A DNA stretch of 11,608 nt, taken from Clostridiaceae bacterium (GTDB taxonomy: Bacteria > Bacillota > Clostridia > Acetivibrionales > DUMC01). Made by a program: the position numbers and the translations under genes. The first letter of the stretch is position 1, and the number at the start of each line of letters is the position of its first letter. Location of the stretch: positions 1-11,608 of the forward strand of contig JAAZDH010000306.1 of NCBI GenBank assembly GCA_012512865.1, read 5' to 3'. The notes beneath the pieces were generated by a model, which made no database searches, was not told where the DNA came from, and saw nothing but the letters and a program-made list of their open reading frames with translations. Shown here piece by piece: positions 1 to 5,562 of the stretch.

Positions 1-18
1 AATGCTTGAAGCAGGTTT

Positions 19-987
19 TTAACTCGTATTAATTAATTTCCCTTCAAATATAAGGGACCCGCTGTTTTCATCAACATGGTATTTTACATAAATTACCTGG
101 ACCTTTGTCTTCGGAAACTTGATTTCTCCTTCAAGATATATAGTTCTTTTAAATTCTTCCATTTCATTAATAAGGCATTTCTTTTCCTCCTGCTGTCGTC
201 CGTCTACCAGGTCTTGAACAAGGAGAACCAGCTTATTCCTGTCAAAAAGGGTGACACCTGTTTCGAAAGCTTCGCTGGAAGCTTCACGGGAAAAATACGT
301 ATTGGTAAACAACAAGGCTCGTTCGCAGTGGTAGTAGTTTGCCATATACCTTAGCTGCCTGATGGTCTTTGCCCCCACAAGGCTTTCATCGTCCCTTCTG
401 ATTGCCAGAACTGCCATTTTTTTATCTTTACGGTTAACGATAATATCTATACCCTTATTATTGTTAACAGGTACATAAAGTATCTCATATCCAAAATGGA
501 TTAACACTTGTTTAATGAGAGCTTTAAACTTCCACTCATCAAGGGAATCCATGTCAAGGGGTTTTGATGACTTGTAGGAATCCCTTATCCTGCTTAATAT
601 AATAGAATCAATATAGATGGAAAGCTGGTTGCGCCGTTTAAGCTTAACGGATTCCTCTTCAAGGTTGTGCCTTTTGTGTATATTATCGATAATCCTTTGT
701 ATCTTTTTGTCGTCGTACTTCTTGTGAAGGTAATTTGTGACACACTGCACCAAGTGCTTGTTATTAATGTTGCCGGCGTTATTAGTATTGTTAACTTTGT
801 TAGCCCTGCTACTATTATCAATATTAACATTGCTAACGCTGTTGGCGTTGCCATTGTTTTCAGTGTTTCCAACGTTACCGGCGTAACCAACATTGTTAGC
901 ATTGCCAACGTTTTCAAGGTTGTCACTTGATTTTTCGCGGCCCGCGTAAATCTCCAGTAATTTGTCACGAAGTGTCAATTGCCTCAT
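19..987 (-). CDS. Mrr-like restriction-endonuclease-fold protein with degenerate active site
   Basis: The 322-residue protein starts at an ATG preceded by a good ribosome binding site (AAGGGGG, five bases upstream). Residues 1-20 are ordinary. Residues about 24-77 are an Asn/Gly/Val/Ala-rich low-complexity repeat. Residues 80-150 look helical and charged. Residues about 150-260 resemble the Mrr_cat (PD-(D/E)xK) domain: an F-K-A-L-I helix followed by a G-Y strand, G-I-D at 179-181, a strand ending at 195-198, then L-F-T-N and F-S-R-E-A near 226-236. The Asp is kept (D181), but the Q/E-x-K expected 14 residues later reads A195-I-R197, so cleavage activity is doubtful. In the Mrr family this fold cuts DNA, often modified DNA. 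Here it could instead be a binding or inactive version. It is the last visible gene of a minus-strand operon with an SNF2 helicase and two Cys-rich proteins, and no methyltransferase is visible. The fold is inferred from motif pattern only. Confidence 0.75.
   Translation of the reverse strand: MRQLTLRDKLLEIYAGREKSSDNLENVGNANNVGYAGNVGNTENNGNANSVSNVNIDNSSRANKVNNTNNAGNINNKHLVQCVTNYLHKKYDDKKIQRIIDNIHKRHNLEEESVKLKRRNQLSIYIDSIILSRIRDSYKSSKPLDMDSLDEWKFKALIKQVLIHFGYEILYVPVNNNKGIDIIVNRKDKKMAVLAIRRDDESLVGAKTIRQLRYMANYYHCERALLFTNTYFSREASSEAFETGVTLFDRNKLVLLVQDLVDGRQQEEKKCLINEMEEFKRTIYLEGEIKFPKTKVQVIYVKYHVDENSGSLIFEGKLINTS
757..918 (-). repeat. Asn/Gly-rich coding repeat in the Mrr-like protein
   Basis: This stretch encodes residues about 24-77. 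Short degenerate units such as N-V-G-N, N-A-N and N-N-A-G-N recur. At DNA level the units are built on AAC-GTT and GCT-AAC-type words with many synonymous changes, so the repeat is old or under protein-level constraint. It forms a probable disordered linker between the N-terminal helix and the nuclease-like fold. Confidence 0.7.
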
Positions 988-1022
988 GGCAGCCCCCTTA
1001 TTTATTCATAATCCATTATCCA

Positions 1023-1217
1023 TTAGCTTTTCATCTTTTTACCCTTCAGGTATTTCCTGCACAAAAACTCAAGCAGGTTCATTTTTCTTAAACTTGTTAC
1101 TTTACCATTGTTGTTGAATACTACAAGATGCCCGGCCATTATATTTACACCATACAATACGTTAACCTCCCCGGTTGTTCCAAGGTAATATTTCCTGTAA
1201 CCGTAAGCTTCAGGCAC
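1023..1217 (-). CDS. Small ORF, likely detached C-terminal part of the Cys-rich protein
   Basis: This 64-residue frame would start at GTG and has no convincing ribosome binding site. It lies in exactly the same reading frame as the upstream 298-residue Cys-rich gene, separated by that gene's TAA (1230-1232) and four sense codons (I-A-G-I). Removing the TAA would make one protein of about 367 residues. The segment has no Cys pairs. It looks like a small folded domain with Gly-Tyr-rich beta strands (Y-L-G-T-T-G-E-V near the start) and a basic tail (K-G-K-K-M-K-S). No family is recognised. It is either a premature-stop remnant, a stop-codon readthrough extension, or, less likely, an independent small gene. 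Confidence 0.45.
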   Translation of the reverse strand: MPEAYGYRKYYLGTTGEVNVLYGVNIMAGHLVVFNNNGKVTSLRKMNLLEFLCRKYLKGKKMKS

Positions 1218-1229
1218 GATTCCCGCAAT

Positions 1230-2123
1230 TTACATTACAATATCGTGCTTCTTGTCAACTTGCACGAATTTTTCACATGCCCGGCATAGCCCGGCCTGGC
1301 TAATGCAGCCGGGACAATATGTTTCCATGCACAAGCTGCACTTTATTCCCTGCGTGCAACTGCAATAGTCTTTGCCACAGCAGTTGCAATGGTTGACATG
1401 CTCCTGGCAATAAGTTTTGCCGCAATTACTGCATGTTTTAACGTGGTCCGGGCAAAGAGCGACTCCGCAAATGGTACAAGCATGCAGCTCGTCAACAGCA
1501 AAAATGTTGCTGCATGAAAGGCACTTCCCTGAATGGCCCGAGCAAATGGTTTTATCAGAGTACACGGATTTTATTGAATGTGTACTGCACAGGTTGCTGC
1601 CGCATATCGAGCACCGGTGTACGTGATTATCGCAGAACAGCCCGTTGCATACGCTGCATTTATGCGTGTGCCGGGAGCAAATGTAGGAATCGCAAGACTC
1701 GCACTTGTTTCCATGTGAATGGCATACATTGTTATCACAAATGCAGCAAATTTCGTAACAATCAATACAGTATAATTTGCCGCAAGTTGCGCACCGGTAA
1801 CCGTGGGAAGGGCAGACAACGGTGCCGCACGTGGCGCAATGTGTTGCACAGCCGGCACATGCCGTTTCACCGCAGGTTGAGCATAAAAAGCTTTCATCAT
1901 CGCATACGGGGCAGATTGACTTGCCGCATGCACTGCAGGTTTCCATGCAGTTTTTGCATAAAGCATGCCCGTTTCTGCATATAACCCCGGCATCTACTTC
2001 GGAATTGCATTCGGAGCATCGTATGGTGATGTTGTTTAAAAATATTTTAGCGGGAACGGTAACTTCAAGCCCTGTTTCATGATGTTTAAAACAGAGCTGT
2101 CGCAAATCTTTTTCGGTATGCAT
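1230..2123 (-). CDS. Cys-rich protein with tandem B-box/RING-like zinc-binding repeats
   Basis: About 298 residues with roughly 54 Cys and many His. From about residue 37 to 288 the sequence is a near-continuous series of about a dozen units of the type C-x2-C-(G/N)-x3-(hydrophobic)-C-x2-(H/C)-x2-4-C. This is the ligand spacing of B-box and RING-like cross-brace zinc fingers, so the protein probably binds many Zn(II) and acts as a rigid protein- or nucleic-acid-binding scaffold. No enzyme motif is seen. ATG at 2123 is taken as start, with TTG at 2126 just before it, but neither has a ribosome binding site. The frame stays open upstream and reads a C-D-Y-H motif (2153-2142) that looks like missing protein. 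The gene ends at a TAA, beyond which the same frame continues for 68 codons. It follows the 288-residue Cys-cluster gene by about 47 bases in the helicase operon. The family is not recognised. Confidence 0.75.
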   Translation of the reverse strand: MHTEKDLRQLCFKHHETGLEVTVPAKIFLNNITIRCSECNSEVDAGVICRNGHALCKNCMETCSACGKSICPVCDDESFLCSTCGETACAGCATHCATCGTVVCPSHGYRCATCGKLYCIDCYEICCICDNNVCHSHGNKCESCDSYICSRHTHKCSVCNGLFCDNHVHRCSICGSNLCSTHSIKSVYSDKTICSGHSGKCLSCSNIFAVDELHACTICGVALCPDHVKTCSNCGKTYCQEHVNHCNCCGKDYCSCTQGIKCSLCMETYCPGCISQAGLCRACEKFVQVDKKHDIVM

Positions 2124-2170
2124 CAATATTACGTTTTTAAGATGGTAATCGCAGTTTATTGCATAGCCCC

Positions 2171-3037
2171 TTATTTCCCTTTCACACAGCTTAAGGCCTT
2201 GTCCTGCAATTTATTAAGTTGCTCGAAGGTGCTCCTGGCGTAGTTGTCCGCATATTCTTCCTCGTACTTGTCTATAATCGAGGTAATCTTGTCTTTTAAT
2301 ATTCCCTCTATTTCTTTCTTGAATACTTCAAGCTGGTTTTTTATTGCTTCGAATGCTTCCTGCCTTGCAATATTCAAAAAGTGGCGGTACTTTATTTCAT
2401 CCAGGGCTAATGTTGTGCCGGCCGGTTTCATGTCAAGGCGTATTAAATCATCAAGCCTGGTATTTCCAACGATTTTACCGCTATCCATGTCAATAAGCAC
2501 CGGTAACAACTTCTCCACTTTCTGGCCCAGGCTGTAATCATTCGAAAGCGCTACCAGGAATATAAAACAAATAATTATTTTGGGCTTGGACTCTATTATT
2601 GAACCAAGCCTTGAAAAATCAGCATTTAACAACCTGGTGTTACACATCTTGTAATAGGCGCAAAAATTACAGCACTTGCCTTTAAGCCCGCCTTCCCTAT
2701 GCTCGCATATTGCATGGAAGGGGCAGAAGTCACAGCAGTTTTTGCAACCCAGGGAAAATGCCACCGATTCCGTATTATAGGAGATAAAGGCTTCAGAAAA
2801 AGAGGCAACGGAAGTGCGCTCCTTTATCATGTCATTCAAGGCTTTGCTGCCTTTGGCCAGCAGGTGTATATCCTTGTTCTCCGCGGCCACCCTGGAAATG
2901 TATGTATACGCTTGTTTTTTCCCGCCGGGGAATTCCACGATAAAAAAATTGTCCTGCTGTTCAACAATATTTGCACTCCGCAAGCTAAGGTAACCTTTGA
3001 CAAAATTATGAAGTTCTGAATTATAAGCCTGTTTCAT
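2171..3037 (-). CDS. Unknown protein with a nine-cysteine cluster and C-terminal coiled coil
   Basis: A 288-residue protein with ATG start; a G-rich stretch (GGGGG) lies four bases upstream. Residues 1-95 are mixed alpha/beta without a recognised motif. Residues 98-132 hold nine Cys (98, 101, 102, 105, 111, 122, 123, 126, 132) in two clusters separated by a basic Gly/Lys stretch. This arrangement could hold zinc ions or an iron-sulfur cluster. Residues about 153-165 are strongly hydrophobic (I-I-I-C-F-I-F-L-V-A-L), either a buried strand or a weak membrane segment. Residues about 225-285 are helical with Glu/Lys/Leu heptads, consistent with a coiled coil. It lies 77 bases after the helicase stop and just before the Cys-rich scaffold gene, so it is probably a partner of both. 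I do not recognise the family. Confidence 0.7.
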   Translation of the reverse strand: MKQAYNSELHNFVKGYLSLRSANIVEQQDNFFIVEFPGGKKQAYTYISRVAAENKDIHLLAKGSKALNDMIKERTSVASFSEAFISYNTESVAFSLGCKNCCDFCPFHAICEHREGGLKGKCCNFCAYYKMCNTRLLNADFSRLGSIIESKPKIIICFIFLVALSNDYSLGQKVEKLLPVLIDMDSGKIVGNTRLDDLIRLDMKPAGTTLALDEIKYRHFLNIARQEAFEAIKNQLEVFKKEIEGILKDKITSIIDKYEEEYADNYARSTFEQLNKLQDKALSCVKGK

Positions 3038-3114
3038 AATACCCCCAAGATTTCTTTAACCCTGATCAATCCAGTACCATCCTGGAAAACTCTTCGCGCA
3101 GCACACTCTGTTCT

Positions 3115-4515
3115 TTAATGTATTCCATGCTCCCTGAGCAGCTCAAGTTCCCTCTCGATATCCCTTCTCTTCGAGGAACGCAGAATTACATCCATTATAG
3201 TTTCCTCGATGCTGAACTCGCCATCCCGTATCTCTGAGATAATTGCTTCAATACCGCCTATGGTCATATTGAAAAGGTCAATTTTTTCAAACAACACCTT
3301 GAGAACATAATCGTCTATTGTATCCTTCATGACCAGGTTAAAGACATCTACATCTTTATTCTGGCCCCGCCTGTGAACCCTTCCGATTCTCTGCTCAATT
3401 TTCATGGGATTCCAATGAAGGTCATAATTTATAACGATAGTTGCATTTTGCAGGTTCAGCCCTTCGGCGGCGGTGTCAGTGGCAACAATATACCGGATTT
3501 TTCCGCGCCTGAATTCATCAATAAGGGCTTGCCTTTTATAGCCGGAAAGCCTGCCTTCATATACCTTTGCCGGCATGAAATTTTCGTTCAGGCTATCGCA
3601 AAGCATATATGCCGTTTCAAGCCTTAGCGTGAATATAACTGCCTGTTCCCCGGGAAGACCGTTTACCGTTTCAAGCAACTTTTGCACCTTGGAGTACGTA
3701 TCAATTTCTGAAGCAAGAGAAATCAAGGGTTCTATCATGGCAGCTTCCCTGGGATACTTTTTTTTCCTGTTTTCAAGGCTCTTTATCAGTGCCCTTGGGC
3801 TGCTGGACAAGGACTGCTGCAGTATAATCATTTCCTTCATCAGCATGTAATTGATCTTAACCCTTTCATGGGGGCCAGGCCGTCTTTCGCTGAAACCTGC
3901 AAACCCGGGGCCGGAATACCTGTCCATGCTCACCCTGTTCCTGTCGCTGAAACCTGTCAAACCAGGATATGGATACCTTTCCGGGCTGCCTGCGCTTTCC
4001 ATGTTTCTTTCACCCAAGATTGCAAAGCCGGGATACCTGCCTTTGTTTTCCCCGTTTCTTTTGCCCAAACCCGCAAACCCAGGATACCTGCCCGCACTTT
4101 CCTTGTTCATGCTGCAGACATCCTTCATATACTTGATAACGCTATCATATAGGAGCATTTCTTCCCGTGAGCCGTTAATCCGGATGGAATAGACATACCT
4201 TTCGGTAAAGGGAATCCCGCTTTCCTTCCTTAAGGTCCTAACCATTACCCTGGATACTATTTTCTTAAGCTCATCTTTCATTTCGGGGCGACAGACCCTG
4301 CCCTGCTTGTCAGCAAAGTACTTGTTCCTGAAACTTTTTTCGGTGCCAAGTATGCCGGGGTACAGCAAGTCCATTATGCTGTAAATATCCGTAAGCCTGT
4401 TACATAACGGGGTTGCCGTGCATAATAGCATGTACCTTCTATCGATTGAACTTACCGCCTGCCTTCTTTTTGAACCGGTATTTATTAGCAAATGCGCCTC
4501 ATCTACAACCACCAT
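3115..4515 (-). CDS. SNF2/RapA-type helicase, C-terminal fragment (frameshifted)
   Basis: 466 residues counted from the internal Met. The true frame continues upstream to about 4551, where it should join the N-terminal fragment. It opens at motif II (V-V-V-D-E-A-H, DEAH at 5-8), then T-A-T-P at 33-36 (motif III) and a helicase C lobe with V-I-F-T (motif IV, 293-296), A-T-D-T-A-A-E-G-L-N-L-Q (motif V, 345-356) and Q-R-I-G-R-V-H-R-R-G-Q (motif VI, 375-385). These are complete superfamily 2, SNF2-family signatures. Motors of this group translocate on or remodel DNA and DNA-bound complexes using ATP. Between the two lobes, residues 143-217 are a four-unit tandem repeat that is unlikely to be part of the conserved core. 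The acidic/basic C terminus is coiled-coil-like. Together with the upstream fragment the intact protein would be about 663 residues. With the frameshift as read, no functional ATPase can be made. Confidence 0.8.
   Translation of the reverse strand: MVVVDEAHLLINTGSKRRQAVSSIDRRYMLLCTATPLCNRLTDIYSIMDLLYPGILGTEKSFRNKYFADKQGRVCRPEMKDELKKIVSRVMVRTLRKESGIPFTERYVYSIRINGSREEMLLYDSVIKYMKDVCSMNKESAGRYPGFAGLGKRNGENKGRYPGFAILGERNMESAGSPERYPYPGLTGFSDRNRVSMDRYSGPGFAGFSERRPGPHERVKINYMLMKEMIILQQSLSSSPRALIKSLENRKKKYPREAAMIEPLISLASEIDTYSKVQKLLETVNGLPGEQAVIFTLRLETAYMLCDSLNENFMPAKVYEGRLSGYKRQALIDEFRRGKIRYIVATDTAAEGLNLQNATIVINYDLHWNPMKIEQRIGRVHRRGQNKDVDVFNLVMKDTIDDYVLKVLFEKIDLFNMTIGGIEAIISEIRDGEFSIEETIMDVILRSSKRRDIERELELLREHGIH
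3865..4089 (-). repeat. Four-unit tandem repeat inside the helicase
   Basis: Four imperfect units begin at 4089, 4038, 3978 and 3921 (lengths 51, 60, 57 and 57 bases) and encode 17-20 residues each on the pattern R-Y-x-(P)-G-F-A-G-(L/F)-x-(E/D/K)-R-N followed by a polar tail. All lengths are multiples of three. The array sits between helicase lobes 1 and 2, where SNF2 proteins tolerate insertions, and is probably a surface-exposed linker. Confidence 0.75.
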
Positions 4516-5102
4516 GTCCCATTGCCTGCTTGTAAATTTATCACGTTCCTGGACAGCTTGTTAAAGGAGATAATAATCCTGCTGTTATTATAATCAAAAT
4601 CCTCATCTTCCGTGGTGGTGAATTCTTCACCGAATTTTTCGCTCATTTCCTCTTTCCACTGGTTTACCAGGGCTTTAGGAGTGATTATAAGTATTGTGTG
4701 AATGTTTTCCCTTATGATGTGTTCTTTTAATATAAGCCCTACTTCTATTGTTTTGCCAAGCCCAACCTCGTCGGCAAGAAGGGCGATGCTGGACTTTTCT
4801 TTTAGCACATTTAAGGCAACCTTCAGCTGATAGGGGTAGGGTTCAAACCTTCCGTCCAGGAGGTCGAGGGCAGAGAGGTTATCAATTTTACCCGTTTTCA
4901 CGAGGCTGGCAGCCATTAGGCTTAATTTAAGCCAGTTTACGTCCTGGTTGCGGCTGTTATCCATTATTTTTGCCAGCACCTTATTATCATCATAATAGGA
5001 ATTGTGCACGGGCACCAAGTCTATTAGAAGCCCGGCATCATTGCATCTTTGTTTTATTTTTGCAAGCTCTTCATTGGAAAAACGAGGCGCCGCTTCTTGC
5101 AT
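4503..5102 (-). CDS. SNF2/RapA-type helicase, N-terminal fragment (frameshifted)
   Basis: 199 residues from ATG at 5102; TTG at 5105 is an alternative. AAGGAAGG and TAAGG ribosome-binding stretches lie at 5120-5108. Residues about 88-195 form the first RecA-like lobe: P-Y-Q-L-K (Q-motif region, 90-94), D-E-V-G-L-G-K-T Walker A at 111-118, then I-I-T-P-K-A-L-V-N-Q-W (motif Ia). The D-E-V-G-L-G-K-T form is typical of the RapA-like SNF2 branch rather than eukaryotic D-E-M-G-L-G-K-T. After S-F-N-K-L-S the frame runs into unrelated sequence and stops at 4503. The continuation (E-R-D-K-F-T-S-R-Q-W-D then the DEAH box) lies in another frame, so one base is missing near 4551. This is the first gene of the minus-strand block. 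The family assignment is firm; whether the gene is dead or the sequence has an error cannot be told here. Confidence 0.8.
   Translation of the reverse strand: MQEAAPRFSNEELAKIKQRCNDAGLLIDLVPVHNSYYDDNKVLAKIMDNSRNQDVNWLKLSLMAASLVKTGKIDNLSALDLLDGRFEPYPYQLKVALNVLKEKSSIALLADEVGLGKTIEVGLILKEHIIRENIHTILIITPKALVNQWKEEMSEKFGEEFTTTEDEDFDYNNSRIIISFNKLSRNVINLQAGNGTWWL
4551..4552 (-). other. Frameshift site in the helicase gene
   Basis: On the minus strand the codons A-A-G C-T-G T-C-C (K-L-S) lead out of frame. Restoring one C here (TCC-CAG-GAA) joins both fragments into a continuous SNF2 sequence between motifs Ia and II. No X-XXY-YYZ slippery heptamer is present, so programmed -1 frameshifting is unlikely. 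The exact base is ambiguous within a few positions. Confidence 0.75.
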
Positions 5103-5180
5103 CAATACCTTACCTTCCTTAATCCTTAACCATAAACCATTAATCGTTAATTAATCATTAGTTTTAATCAAATATTTCGC

Positions 5181-5186
5181 ATTATA
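5181..5186 (-). promoter_or_regulatory. Possible -10 box for the helicase operon
   Basis: On the minus strand a perfect TATAAT lies about 80 bases upstream of the helicase start within a very AT-rich stretch. The sequence 16-18 bases further upstream (around 5203-5210) matches the -35 consensus poorly, so this is only a candidate. Confidence 0.3.
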
Positions 5187-5257
5187 AATATATTGATATT
5201 ATTTTAGCACTTGCGAAAAAATAGTTAATTAGTAGATTAAACTGATTTTGTAGGAGT

Positions 5258-5278
5258 TTTTGTACATAATATACAAAA
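5258..5278. promoter_or_regulatory. Dyad, possible operator between divergent genes
   Basis: Perfect seven-base arms TTTTGTA and TACAAAA are separated by seven bases. The dyad lies between the candidate -10 of the leftward operon and the -35 of the rightward promoter at 5306, a suitable position for a regulator of either. No regulator gene is visible in the window, so function is inferred from position and symmetry only. Confidence 0.35.
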
Positions 5279-5305
5279 GGTTATGCATACAGGCCATACG
5301 TACCT

Positions 5306-5333
5306 TTGCCAACCAGCTGATTTTGGGTATAAT
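5306..5333 (+). promoter_or_regulatory. Sigma-A-type promoter upstream of queH
   Basis: TTGCCA at 5306-5311 (five of six to TTGACA), a 16-base spacer, and a perfect TATAAT at 5328-5333. Transcription would begin near 5340 and give queH an unusually long leader of about 220 bases that contains the repeated AGCGTTATGG-type elements. Confidence 0.6.
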
Positions 5334-5350
5334 TTATTTGGGTATATTTT

Positions 5351-5547
5351 ATATATAGACAAGTGTTACGGATATATATAGACAAGCGTTATGGGTATAC
5401 TGTTTCCGGCAAAGAAACATCTTGTTCTTTTGTATATTTATGTGCAGGTAAGCGTTGCGGGAGCATGAATAAGCATGATAAGTTTTGGTGTTGTAATCTG
5501 CTGATGTATGGAGATAGCGTTATGGGAGCGCAAATAAGCATGATAAG
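5351..5547 (+). repeat. Repeated motif in the queH leader
   Basis: The ten-base motif A-G-Y-G-T-T-R-Y-G-G occurs four times, at 5362, 5385, 5451 and 5516 (spacings 23, 66, 65). The first two copies sit in a 21-base direct repeat (5351-5371 and 5374-5394, two mismatches). The last two sit in a 32-base repeat (5451-5482 and 5516-5547, five mismatches) that ends just before the queH ribosome binding site. I do not see a preQ1 riboswitch fold in this leader. Confidence 0.6.
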
Positions 5548-5562
5548 AGGAAGGGATAATAG

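Noticed and set aside
1000..1024. CCATTA-type words near gene ends (also about 5131-5160 and 11405-11418)
   Set aside because: Short AT-rich similarity that is common by chance in such DNA; no consistent spacing or symmetry.
1417..2082. Several Cys/His/Arg-rich open frames on the plus strand and in the other minus-strand frame
   Set aside because: They are shadows of the Cys-rich gene, kept open by its repetitive TGC/TGT codons, and they lack ribosome binding sites.
3851..4192. Plus-strand frame with a repeated K-P-x-x-P-G-Y-L pattern
   Set aside because: It is the antisense reading of the in-frame helicase repeat; the helicase motifs on the minus strand are decisive.
4540..4560. Programmed -1 frameshifting in the helicase
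   Set aside because: No X-XXY-YYZ slippery heptamer or clear downstream stem is present, and SNF2 helicases are not known to use it.
19..5105. Left block as a DISARM or classical restriction-modification locus
   Set aside because: No methyltransferase, DUF1998 protein or PLD nuclease is visible within the window; only the SNF2 motor and a nuclease-like fold are shared features.
5340..5562. preQ1 riboswitch before queH
   Set aside because: I could not find the short C-rich pseudoknot and A-rich tail pattern of preQ1 riboswitches in the leader; only the repeated motif is visible.
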